From CBDDKS01 sp965230335 (GTDB taxonomy: Bacteria > Pseudomonadota > Gammaproteobacteria > Enterobacterales > Kangiellaceae), in NCBI GenBank assembly GCA_965230335.1, contig CBDDKS010000006.1, forward strand, positions 2,480,001-2,544,000: a stretch of 64,000 nucleotides of DNA. Direction: 5' to 3'. The number at the start of each line of letters is the position of its first letter. Positions within the stretch are counted from its first letter, which is position 1. A program made the translations under genes and the position numbers. Shown one piece after another: positions 17,665-26,591 of this stretch. The notes below the pieces were generated by a model. The model made no database searches. It was not told where the DNA came from and worked only from the letters and a program-made list of their open reading frames with translations.

Positions 17665-20600
17665 GTGAAATTAAAAGCTTTTATTGCAAGCAGTGTTAAC
17701 AAGTTATGGTTAAGTGTTGCTTCTATTATTATTATATTTGCCTTTCTGGTGATTGGCTTAAGAGTTTTTTTACCTTATTTGGGATATTATAAAAGTGATA
17801 TTGAAAGTTTTCTCAGTGAAAAATTAGGGGTGCAGGTAAAGATCGAAGCGATTGATGCTTCCTGGGAAGAAAAAGGACCACAATTTATTATAAAGAATCT
17901 GGTTATTCATGATATATCGGATGAGTCCAATAGACAGCTGCTTCAATTCAATGATATTTTTATTGGTATGGACTTTTGGCAATCTTTACTTTACAGGCAA
18001 TGGATAACACACGAAATTAAAATTAATGATAGTAATATTCATGTAAATATTGATGCAGATATAGTTAATCAGTTAGGCGTTGATCGTGATTCTAAGAATT
18101 ATAATAAAAATGATTTTTTACTGGATATTTTATTAGGACAAAATGATGTGCAACTTAAAAATATTACCTTTCATTTACATCGAAAGAATAAAGTGTTATC
18201 AAAAAATGATAACCATGATGTTAATAAAAATATAAAAACGATATTTAAAGACACATCCATTGAGTTGAATTTTTTAAATATCTATAATTATGGCGAACTA
18301 CACCAAATTGTTGGTGAGTTACATCAGGAAGGAGAAGGGCGATTATTAAGCGTATTGGAATTATATGGTGATCCAAGAAAAAATAATGCAAAAGCACAAT
18401 TTTATTTAAAGTCACACAAAATATCACTACCAGAGTTGCCTTGGATACATGATTTTTATTCTGGAAATGTTGAGCAGGGATTATTCGATACAGAAGTTTT
18501 AGCGACTTGGTCTTACGATGGTTGGCAAAATGTTGCTTTAAGCACACAGTTGAGTAATCTAAAGTTTGCGATTAATGACAAAATGTTTCGTTATGATGAT
18601 ATTACAACGGCATTAAATTGGATAAAGCTGGATAGGACTACTGGAAAAACTTTATTAAAAGAATTGAAAGTCACTGAAAAAGAGCAATCAGTGACACGTT
18701 TTAATGATTTGGAATTAACCTATATCAATCATCCCGATAAAGAATTACGTATTCAACATTCAAATATTCAGTTAGGACAGTTAAATAGTTTATGGGCATT
18801 GTTAATTCAAGAGCCTCATATACAAAAATGGTTTTTAACAGCAAATCCACAACTCAACTTAAACAGTATTGATATCACTTTGAAACATGAAGAGACAATA
18901 GGTTGGTTTTTTGAGAAGAGCCGTATTGATATTGCTGAATTTATCATGCAACGAACAGATTCAACACCGTCTATGTCACCTATGCAAGGCTGGATAACTT
19001 TAGACAAGAAAAAATATGACTACGTCTTTTCATCTAAAAAAGGTGAAATGGATTATAGGCCTTTATTTCGTTCAATCATCCCATTTAAACAATTGAATAT
19101 TTCTGGTAGTTATTATTTAAATGACAGTGGTACACAATTAAGTTTTAAACAGTTTTTATTGGAAACAAAGGATCTTAAGATCAATGCATTAGGTAATCTT
19201 AACTTTGAATATGGTCAGGATGCTGAAATAAGCTTGTACACCGAGTTACTGAAAGCAAATGCTAAAGAAAAATCTTTATATTTACCCGTTAAAGTGATGT
19301 CGAAGCCTTTAATTGAATTTTTGGATAATTCTATTAAGGATGGAGAAGTAAGTTTTGCACAGTTACATTTGCAAGGGCGTTTGGTTCCTAATATATTGGG
19401 GCAGGTTGATACTGTTTTTGAAATTATGGGGCAAACCAAAAATCTGGATTTTCAATATATACCTGGATGGCCTAAATTGGATAGATTGGATGCGGACTTG
19501 TTTTTTACAGCAGATAGTGTTGATATTGAGACGAGAAAAGCGTCTTTATGGGGTATCAATATTACTCAAGGAAAAGCGGCTATTCCCAGTTTTATCGATA
19601 AAGATTTGAAATTACTGTTAGATATTCAGGCAGACTTTGATGGAAAAAATGCTCGAAAATTTGTTGATAGTTCACCGTTAAAAAATATATTAGGCAACAT
19701 TTTATATAAAGTCAGAACGGAAGATGATTTATCATCGCAAATCAGTGTTGATGTACCATTAAATCGTACCAATGACTTTAAATTGAAAGGACGGTTAAAT
19801 TTGAAAGGGATTAATGTATTTCTACCCGATATTCAGGTGTTAGCAGAAGATGTAAAGGGACAGCTTTATTTTACTGAAAAAGATATTGCAGCCAATGAAC
19901 TGATTTTTAATAGTTTTGGTGGAAGAAGTCGTTTAAATATTGATACACTTCATGAAGAAGGTCATGATTACATTCATTTGGACTTTGCTGGTAAAGTGGA
20001 TATAGAACCAATTATGAATTGGTTGCCATTGAACTTTACTGTCCCAGCAACAGGAAAAACATCTTATTTAGCGGAAGGTCGTTTTTGCCTTGGGGGGTGT
20101 CTTGGCAATCAAATTCAACTATCTATTGAGAGTACTTTAAATAATGTGACAGTTTCTTTGCCTGAACCGCTTTTTAAATCAGCGGAGACACCATGGGCAT
20201 TTAAATTTAATTTTCAACAAAATCCGTTAGAACAAAAAATGTCATTTTCTATAGATGAACACGTGGTTTCATTTTTAAATTACAAACCTTCAAATGAAGG
20301 TTATCAAATGAGCTCAGGCTCAATGATGATCGGAAATATTGATACAGGTGTCCAGGTTGTTGAAGATCAATTAGCTGTTAATATACATTTTGATGAACTT
20401 TCTTTTTTAGAATGGATTGGAGTATTTAACACAAGTATTAAAGGTAATCAGGAAAAAACGTCAAATACATTAGAGTCTGTGACTTATTTTAATGTGAAAA
20501 AGTTATTAATAGGCAAAATAGCGCTTCATCAGGTTAAGGCTGAGCTAAAGTGGTTAAGTGATAATACACAATTGGTTTCTTTCTCTTCGGATGAAACCAA

Positions 20601-21657
20601 AGGTACGATTAAAGTACTGTCTGATAAAAAAGTGGATGTTTTTTTAGAACATTTGTCTTTAGATCTTAATTCATTGACTGAATCAGAATCTGATATAAAA
20701 CAGGAAGGTCAACAACATATATCAAATGTAGTCAATACGACAAAGGATAAAGACAATTTATTGGAGACTATTGATTTTTCTCAATGGCCAGAAATTAGTA
20801 TTCATTGTCAGTCCTGTAAAGTAAATGATATTGATTTAGGTGAAATGAAAATGACAACCTCATCAGAGGGTGATGTGTTTTCAATAAATGGTAATACGAT
20901 GATTTCTCAATTGATGACTGCTCCTTTTGAGTTAATTTGGGACAATTCTAAAGACATACAAAACTCTCGTTTACGAATGCGTATTGAAAGCTCTGGATTT
21001 GGAAAATTACTGAAACATTGGGGTGTTAAGGTTGATATGGAACAAACATCCGGTGTAGCTGGTGTAGATTTAAACTGGATGGGTTCACCTTTTGATTTTG
21101 CTTTTCAACATTTGTCAGGAGATACTTTTTTTAATATGAAAAAAGGTTATATTAAAAACTTTTCTGATCAGGAAGCCCGTGTTTTTTCATTGCTCAGTGT
21201 GCAATCTATTTTTCGTCGATTATCTCTTGATTTTGAAGATATCTATAAAGAAGGTTTTTTCTATTCCAGTATGAAAGGAAAAATGCTTGTTGAAAATGGT
21301 GTTTCAACGATTAAAACCTTTAAGATTGATGGTAAAGCTGCTGAAGTTTCTCTTTCTGGGAATATTAATCTGGTCAATAAAACCTTAGATCAACAAGCCC
21401 TGATTGTTCCTAAAGTAACGTCCAGTTTACCCATTTTAGCTGGTTGGGCTGTTGAACCGACAACGGGCTTTTTTGTCTTTTTATTAAGCAAATTATTTAA
21501 GCCTAATATTGATGTTATTACACGTATTGAATATGCTATTTCAGGGCCTTTTGATAATGTCAATGTTGTTGAACTCAATAAAAAAACCAAAAAAATGAAA
21601 TTACCTAAAGAAGCAAAATCTCAAGAAAAAGAGGAAGCAGAAAAGGCAGAAAAATGA
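17665..21657 (+). CDS. yhdP: YhdP family AsmA-like protein (envelope phospholipid transport)
   Basis: A 1330-residue protein with one N-terminal membrane helix (about 17-36). A very long beta-rich periplasmic region of the AsmA/DUF3971 type follows, ending in a Lys/Glu-rich tail. YhdP, with TamB and YdbH, is implicated in moving phospholipids to the outer membrane. Family-like blocks include SFLSEKLGVQVKIEAI near the N-terminus and the C-terminal FKIDGKAAEVSLSGNINL, PKVTSSLPILAGWAV. The start is GTG 17665, as no upstream ATG is in frame. Its stop overlaps the next gene by four bases (ATGA). Confidence 0.93.
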   Translation: MKLKAFIASSVNKLWLSVASIIIIFAFLVIGLRVFLPYLGYYKSDIESFLSEKLGVQVKIEAIDASWEEKGPQFIIKNLVIHDISDESNRQLLQFNDIFIGMDFWQSLLYRQWITHEIKINDSNIHVNIDADIVNQLGVDRDSKNYNKNDFLLDILLGQNDVQLKNITFHLHRKNKVLSKNDNHDVNKNIKTIFKDTSIELNFLNIYNYGELHQIVGELHQEGEGRLLSVLELYGDPRKNNAKAQFYLKSHKISLPELPWIHDFYSGNVEQGLFDTEVLATWSYDGWQNVALSTQLSNLKFAINDKMFRYDDITTALNWIKLDRTTGKTLLKELKVTEKEQSVTRFNDLELTYINHPDKELRIQHSNIQLGQLNSLWALLIQEPHIQKWFLTANPQLNLNSIDITLKHEETIGWFFEKSRIDIAEFIMQRTDSTPSMSPMQGWITLDKKKYDYVFSSKKGEMDYRPLFRSIIPFKQLNISGSYYLNDSGTQLSFKQFLLETKDLKINALGNLNFEYGQDAEISLYTELLKANAKEKSLYLPVKVMSKPLIEFLDNSIKDGEVSFAQLHLQGRLVPNILGQVDTVFEIMGQTKNLDFQYIPGWPKLDRLDADLFFTADSVDIETRKASLWGINITQGKAAIPSFIDKDLKLLLDIQADFDGKNARKFVDSSPLKNILGNILYKVRTEDDLSSQISVDVPLNRTNDFKLKGRLNLKGINVFLPDIQVLAEDVKGQLYFTEKDIAANELIFNSFGGRSRLNIDTLHEEGHDYIHLDFAGKVDIEPIMNWLPLNFTVPATGKTSYLAEGRFCLGGCLGNQIQLSIESTLNNVTVSLPEPLFKSAETPWAFKFNFQQNPLEQKMSFSIDEHVVSFLNYKPSNEGYQMSSGSMMIGNIDTGVQVVEDQLAVNIHFDELSFLEWIGVFNTSIKGNQEKTSNTLESVTYFNVKKLLIGKIALHQVKAELKWLSDNTQLVSFSSDETKGTIKVLSDKKVDVFLEHLSLDLNSLTESESDIKQEGQQHISNVVNTTKDKDNLLETIDFSQWPEISIHCQSCKVNDIDLGEMKMTTSSEGDVFSINGNTMISQLMTAPFELIWDNSKDIQNSRLRMRIESSGFGKLLKHWGVKVDMEQTSGVAGVDLNWMGSPFDFAFQHLSGDTFFNMKKGYIKNFSDQEARVFSLLSVQSIFRRLSLDFEDIYKEGFFYSSMKGKMLVENGVSTIKTFKIDGKAAEVSLSGNINLVNKTLDQQALIVPKVTSSLPILAGWAVEPTTGFFVFLLSKLFKPNIDVITRIEYAISGPFDNVNVVELNKKTKKMKLPKEAKSQEKEEAEKAEK

Positions 21658-22475
21658 TGAATCCTTTATTAAATGTTGCACTCATTCAAATGTGTTCTTC
21701 AAGTTCACATGAAAATAACCTGACGTTTATCGAAGAAAAAATTACTGAAACCTGTCAAGCACCAACAGATTGGATCGCTTTGCCTGAGTATTTTCCAATT
21801 ATGGGTATGAAAGAAAAAGATAAATTACCCATTGTTGAAGAACAGGGACGCGGACCGATACAGTCCTTGCTAGGCAGCTTGGCACAAAAAAATAATGTTT
21901 GGATTTTTGCCGGCAGCATGCCCATTGCTTCGGAGGATCCCCAAAGACCTTATGGACGTTGTTTGATATTTAATTCAGAAGGAGAGTGTGTCACCCATTA
22001 TGATAAAATTCATTTATTTGATGTTGACGTTGGCGATAATATTGGCAGCTATTTTGAATCAAAAGGGACACAGGCAGGAACACACCCTGTGATTTGTGAA
22101 ACACCTTGGGGAAAAGTGGGCTTGGCTATTTGCTATGATTTACGTTTTCCAGAATTGTTTCGCTATTATGCACAAAATGAAGTTGATTTTTTTGTCATAC
22201 CTTCAGCGTTTACTGAAAAAACCGGTGCGGCACATTGGGAACTATTGTTAAGAGCAAGAGCAGTTGAAAATCAATGTTTTGTATTGGCCCCTGCACAAGG
22301 TGGTTTACATGAAAATGGACGACAAACCTGGGGACATTCTATGGTCGTTCATCCCTGGGGCAATATTATTGCAGAGCTTCAGCAATCACCTGGTATTCTA
22401 CGATGCCAGATAGATTGCCGTGAGATAAGCGATTTACGACGCAATATGCCGGTGCATCAGCACAGATGTTTATAA
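21654..22475 (+). CDS. Nitrilase-superfamily amidase (Nit1/deaminated glutathione amidase type)
   Basis: The 273-residue protein has the Glu-Lys-Cys triad of carbon-nitrogen hydrolases: E in LPEYFP (about 43), K in YDKIHLFDVDV (about 116) and C in GLAICYDLRFPELFRYYA (about 160). The DLRFPE and HLFD sequences are typical of the Nit1 branch, which repairs deaminated glutathione. Translation is coupled to yhdP by an ATGA overlap, and tldD follows; yhdP-nit-tldD is a common order. Confidence 0.9.
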   Translation: MMNPLLNVALIQMCSSSSHENNLTFIEEKITETCQAPTDWIALPEYFPIMGMKEKDKLPIVEEQGRGPIQSLLGSLAQKNNVWIFAGSMPIASEDPQRPYGRCLIFNSEGECVTHYDKIHLFDVDVGDNIGSYFESKGTQAGTHPVICETPWGKVGLAICYDLRFPELFRYYAQNEVDFFVIPSAFTEKTGAAHWELLLRARAVENQCFVLAPAQGGLHENGRQTWGHSMVVHPWGNIIAELQQSPGILRCQIDCREISDLRRNMPVHQHRCL

Positions 22476-22499
22476 GTATCCAGAACTCAGGTTAAGCAG

Positions 22500-22575
22500 A
22501 TGTTTTGTGACCGAGTGTTCGTGTTTGAGTGTTTGTATTCGAGTGTAAGCATGATACAGTGCTGAGTGTTGATAA
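22500..22575 (+). repeat. Short degenerate GAGTGT repeats before tldD
   Basis: The hexamer GAGTGT occurs four times at 22513, 22527, 22541 and 22564, spaced 14, 14 and 23 bases, in an otherwise unremarkable gap. It looks like slippage-type expansion rather than an operator. Confidence 0.6.
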
Positions 22576-22599
22576 CATAATTCAATTAGGGTTACATGA

Positions 22600-24036
22600 A
22601 TGAGTTCAATTGAAACAGTTTCCGATTATTTTTTATCTCAATCTGATGTTGATAAAAAAGATTTAGTCACAGTGATTGAGTCTGCACTAACCAATCAAAT
22701 TAATTATTGTGAATTATATTTTCAAAGTGTTCGGCAAGAAAGCTGGGTATTGGATGACAGTATTATAAAGAATGGTAGTTATCATGTTGATAAAGGGGTT
22801 GGTGTCAGGGCCATTGCTGAAGATAAAACAGGTTTTGCCTATTCAGAAGATATTCTTTTGCCAGGTTTGATGCAGGCAGCCAATGCTGCCCGAAGTATTG
22901 CAAAAACCGGTGGACAACATACTGTGAATGCCTGGCAGTCCCGTCAATTGCCGTCTTTATATCTGGGTGATGATCCGATTTTGTCACTGAATGAAGATGA
23001 AAAAATTAATTTATTAAAAGAAATTGATGATATTGCCCGTGCGCAGGATCCTCGTGTCAAACAAGTGATGGCTTCCATTAGTGGTTCTTTTGAAAAAATC
23101 CTGGTAGCTGCCAGCGATGGTACTTTTGCTGGTGATATTCGACCTTTAATACGCCTCAATGTGACTGTATTGGTTGAGCAAAATGGACGCAGGGAGCAGG
23201 GGAGTGCAGGAGGAGGTGGTCGACGTCAATATGCTTATTTTATAGAGCAGGGTTTGGCAGAAAGTTTTGCTAAAGAAGCCGTTCGTCAGGCTTTGGTTAA
23301 TCTGGAGGCGATTGATGCACCCGCAGGCGCTATGCCAGTTGTACTAGGTCCTGGTTGGCCAGGTGTCTTATTGCATGAAGCCGTTGGGCATGGACTGGAA
23401 GGTGATTTTAATCGTAAAGGTTCATCTAACTTTTCAGGAAAAGTGGGTGAACGTGTGGCTTCGCCTTTGGTCAGTGTTGTCGATGATGGTACATTACCAG
23501 ACTTAAGAGGATCATTAACCATTGATGATGAGGGTACACCCAGTCAAAAAACATTACTGATCGAAAATGGTATTTTGCAAGGGTATATGCAAGATAAAAT
23601 GAATGCACGCTTAATGAATCAGTCCTGTACAGGAAATGGCCGTAGAGAATCTTATGCACATTTGCCTATGCCACGTATGACCAACACTTATATGTTAGCT
23701 GGTACAGATGAACCTGAAGATATTATTAAAAGTGTCAATAAAGGATTGTATGCTCCTAACTTTGGTGGTGGACAAGTCGATATCACTTCAGGAAAGTTTG
23801 TCTTTTCAACCAGTGAAGCTTATTTAATTGAAAATGGAAAAATTACGGCACCAGTTAAAGGCGCTACCTTAATTGGTAATGGCCCTGATGTTATGGGAAA
23901 GATTTCCATGTTAGGACATGATTTAAAGCTTGATCAAGGTGTGGGTGTTTGTGGTAAAGAAGGCCAGTCGGTGCCTGTTGGTGTCGGTCAACCAACACTC
24001 AAGATTGACGAGCTGACCGTTGGTGGTACTCAGTAA
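22600..24036 (+). CDS. tldD: TldD, metalloprotease subunit of TldD/TldE
   Basis: TldD with TldE (PmbA) forms a heterodimeric zinc protease that degrades unfolded peptides and matures some modified peptides such as microcins. The 478-residue length is normal. The zinc motif HEAVGHGLEGD lies at about residue 261, and the conserved DDGTLP...G....DDEG.P, TNTYM and GGGQVD..SG.F.F blocks follow. pmbA/tldE is not in this window. Two perfect hairpins follow the gene. Confidence 0.96.
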   Translation: MSSIETVSDYFLSQSDVDKKDLVTVIESALTNQINYCELYFQSVRQESWVLDDSIIKNGSYHVDKGVGVRAIAEDKTGFAYSEDILLPGLMQAANAARSIAKTGGQHTVNAWQSRQLPSLYLGDDPILSLNEDEKINLLKEIDDIARAQDPRVKQVMASISGSFEKILVAASDGTFAGDIRPLIRLNVTVLVEQNGRREQGSAGGGGRRQYAYFIEQGLAESFAKEAVRQALVNLEAIDAPAGAMPVVLGPGWPGVLLHEAVGHGLEGDFNRKGSSNFSGKVGERVASPLVSVVDDGTLPDLRGSLTIDDEGTPSQKTLLIENGILQGYMQDKMNARLMNQSCTGNGRRESYAHLPMPRMTNTYMLAGTDEPEDIIKSVNKGLYAPNFGGGQVDITSGKFVFSTSEAYLIENGKITAPVKGATLIGNGPDVMGKISMLGHDLKLDQGVGVCGKEGQSVPVGVGQPTLKIDELTVGGTQ

Positions 24037-24042
24037 ATAGCC

Positions 24043-24081
24043 TGAGATCAGAATAACACCATGAATGTTATTCTGATCTCA
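24043..24081. terminator. Perfect 16-bp inverted repeat downstream of tldD
   Basis: TGAGATCAGAATAACA (24043-24058) and TGTTATTCTGATCTCA (24066-24081) are exact reverse complements with a 7-base loop. There is no T-run. It is the first of two adjacent hairpins in the convergent gap. Confidence 0.85.
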
Positions 24082-24091
24082 CATTGAAACA

Positions 24092-24129
24092 TGATATTTG
24101 AGACATCATAAAAAATGTCTCAAATATCA
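24092..24129. terminator. Perfect 15-bp inverted repeat between convergent genes
   Basis: TGATATTTGAGACAT (24092-24106) and ATGTCTCAAATATCA (24115-24129) are exact reverse complements with an 8-base A-rich loop. It lies 10 bases after the first hairpin and 16 bases before the stop of the minus-strand protease gene. Confidence 0.85.
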
Positions 24130-24145
24130 GGCAATGAAAGATAAG

Positions 24146-25819
24146 TTAGTGTGCTTTATACCGATTAAAAAAAGAGGATAATCTTTCTTTAAATAACGCC
24201 AGCAATGCTGTTGCTCGAACATATAAAGGAACAAAAATATCTGATTCGTTGGAATATTCACCTTCATTTACATCGGTAATAAAAGCTTTAACACGGTAAG
24301 TCACGTCGCCTGTTTTAACATCTCTATCAATAAAGTGAGTTTGATTTTCATCTACCTGTGCTATTTCATAAAAATACCCACGTTTGTCTCGACGTTCTAT
24401 GCTAAAGCCTGATTCATTACGATTGGTATCCTCCCAATTTAATACAACACCTTTTCGTGATAGTTCAGAGGTTAAATTATTGACAGCATTGAGTCTGTCA
24501 GTACAACTACCATAAATATAGTAAGAAACACGAGAACCATTACTTTGGGAATGTTCAAAAAGAATTTGATAGAAAGGTGTTTCTTCTATGTTCGTATTGA
24601 GTGTAAAAACACTATTATCATTGGTGTTCAAGGTCAATGTTGAACTCTCTGAAAAGCTGCTGCCTGACGGTGTTGCTTGAATAATATTAAGCTCTTGTCT
24701 ATCAGGTAACTCATCAGCAGACATGATAAAAAAGATACTGTCATCTTCTGTAAAAGAAAAACTGTCATCAATCGTAAATGTAATATCTAAACTGCCATCT
24801 TCTTTTTCTCTAAAGTTATAAGCGACACCATCTAGTTGACCACTACATTTGGTTGAATCATTAGTTGGTGCTTTAAAGAAAGCATCAAAAGCCGTATTTT
24901 GTACTTCATCATCACAAAAAAAGTTATTACGGATGGTTTCTGCAGTTGCTCGTATCCGTAACAATTGTTCATGAGTGAATATGGTGGTTCTACAACCCGT
25001 TGTGATGGGGTTCATAATGTTAGAAAAGTCAGACACAAAAACATCACCATTCGGATCAATGCGCTCTCTGGATAACTGACAATTCATATTAAGAGAAATA
25101 TCACTCACAATAAAGGGGGCCGCTGGCGTATCGCAAATTAAATCGCCAGCTACTTCACAATTACTGCCATTCACAAATTCTGTACCTAAAAAACTTTCAT
25201 TGATATGAAACAATCCAAAAAAATGTCCTAATTCATGGACTATAATTTCAGGTGTTGATGTATTGGTTAATACAACCCAGTTGCCTTCTACATCATTGCC
25301 ACCACCCGGTAAAGAAGATACACCGCCAACACCAGGAATTCTATCAAAGAAAAAAGCATTCATTGTATTGGGTTTGCCTATGCTTGGTTCGAGTTCATTG
25401 GTTAGGGTTGCTTGAGAAATATTAAGACTTTCAAGATCGTCGACCAATGATTGTTTGATTAACCCACAAAGCTCAAATCTGATATTAATTTGACGATAAA
25501 ATTCGTTACCTGAATCAATAAGTTTCTGGATAGCTGTAATGTTGATGATGTCTCTTTCAGGGGTATCTTCTAGTATGATGGGATTTATAGGGATAACAAT
25601 TTCAGGTAGAGTAGATAAATCAATATTTTGCTCTCTTAATTCATTAATTCGATTTTTAATTGTATTACGTACTTCTACAGAATTTCTTCTTTCAAAAGCA
25701 TTAGTAACAGTTTGATTGAGTTCTGTATCATGAGTATGATATTTCAATGCATGTGCATTGATTGGTGTATTAACATTGTATAGCAATATAATGGATAAAA
25801 AGATTAGATAATATTTCAT
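24146..25819 (-). CDS. Secreted M43-type zinc metalloprotease with fibronectin III domain
   Basis: I start at ATG 25819, which gives a clean signal peptide (MKYYLIFLSIILLYN...INAHA). An upstream in-frame ATG at 25885 would bury it behind 22 polar residues. The product is 557 residues. The catalytic helix HELGHFFGLFH (about 194-204) is a full HExxHxxGxxH metzincin motif, followed by a GDLICDTPAAP block and NIMNP as Met-turn, the combination seen in pappalysin/cytophagalysin (M43) proteases. A beta-rich domain follows, then a fibronectin III-like domain (about 446-540: VVLNWEDTNRNESGFSIER...YRVKAF). Substrate unknown. The flanking DNA is unusually AT-rich, which suggests possible acquisition. 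Confidence 0.85.
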   Translation of the reverse strand: MKYYLIFLSIILLYNVNTPINAHALKYHTHDTELNQTVTNAFERRNSVEVRNTIKNRINELREQNIDLSTLPEIVIPINPIILEDTPERDIINITAIQKLIDSGNEFYRQINIRFELCGLIKQSLVDDLESLNISQATLTNELEPSIGKPNTMNAFFFDRIPGVGGVSSLPGGGNDVEGNWVVLTNTSTPEIIVHELGHFFGLFHINESFLGTEFVNGSNCEVAGDLICDTPAAPFIVSDISLNMNCQLSRERIDPNGDVFVSDFSNIMNPITTGCRTTIFTHEQLLRIRATAETIRNNFFCDDEVQNTAFDAFFKAPTNDSTKCSGQLDGVAYNFREKEDGSLDITFTIDDSFSFTEDDSIFFIMSADELPDRQELNIIQATPSGSSFSESSTLTLNTNDNSVFTLNTNIEETPFYQILFEHSQSNGSRVSYYIYGSCTDRLNAVNNLTSELSRKGVVLNWEDTNRNESGFSIERRDKRGYFYEIAQVDENQTHFIDRDVKTGDVTYRVKAFITDVNEGEYSNESDIFVPLYVRATALLALFKERLSSFFNRYKAH

Positions 25820-26528
25820 AATAGAGAAGCCTCGTTTAATGATATTTGGATTGGAGTTCAAAGTTGATTGTTTTGAAAAAAACAAATCAGTTAAAAACTA
25901 TTACAAATATATTTTTTTTAAACAAGGTTTTTTTATGTGATGCCGTTGGTGTTTTATAAATATTGCAGATAAAAAATATCTTTTAAATATATAATGAGTA
26001 ATAAATTATGAATTCTATATAAAATAATTTCATTTTAATTTCTTTGTTTAATGTTGTTTTAGAAAATAATAAGAAAATATATTTTTTTGATTTGCCAACC
26101 AATTGGTAAGAAAATAGTAAATATTCATTCAATAGAAAATAGATTATTACAATAATTTAACAGAGCAATATATTTTGATTTTATACAACAAGAAAATTTA
26201 TTTTATTAAAAGCAAATAACTTTGTTCGCATATAGCTGAATCACTTTAAACTGGAACAAAATAGTAGAACATTGTTTTGTCTAATCGTAAGCCACAGTGT
26301 TTTCAAAAAGACAATCATTGTGCCAAAATAGTCTGATTTGGATAGATAAGGAAAGTTTTTCAAAACCTTGATTTCAATAATTATTTGTACTGAGGTTAAA
26401 ATAGAAAAAAATGTAAAAAGTAATGTAAAAGAAAATATTATAAAAGAAATTTTACAGGATGTTAGGTGCTATTAATACAATAGAAAAATCAATAAAAAAA
26501 TATGTATTCTAAAATGGTAATAGAAACT
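25820..26528. other. Very AT-rich gap upstream of the metalloprotease gene
   Basis: About 700 bases with long A and T runs lie between the divergent starts and ends of two minus-strand genes. No open frame with coding character, no RNA gene and no transposase remnant are visible. A 10-bp palindrome ACCAATTGGT lies at 26098-26107. The protease promoter must lie here, and curved or silencer-bound DNA is possible. Confidence 0.5.
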
Positions 26529-26566
26529 AAAAAGCCATGACTTATTGATATAAATCATGGCTTTTT
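26529..26566 (-). terminator. Intrinsic terminator of pckA
   Basis: AAAAAGCCATGA (26529-26540) pairs perfectly with TCATGGCTTTTT (26555-26566). On the minus strand this is a stem followed by U residues, 26 bases after the pckA stop. Its symmetry would let it work in both directions. Confidence 0.9.
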
Positions 26567-26591
26567 TATTGATAAAGTAAAAAAGTTGAAA

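Noticed and set aside
25820..26528. AT-rich gap considered as a replication origin or CRISPR leader
   Set aside because: No DnaA-box cluster, regular repeats or partition genes were seen; AT-richness alone is not enough.
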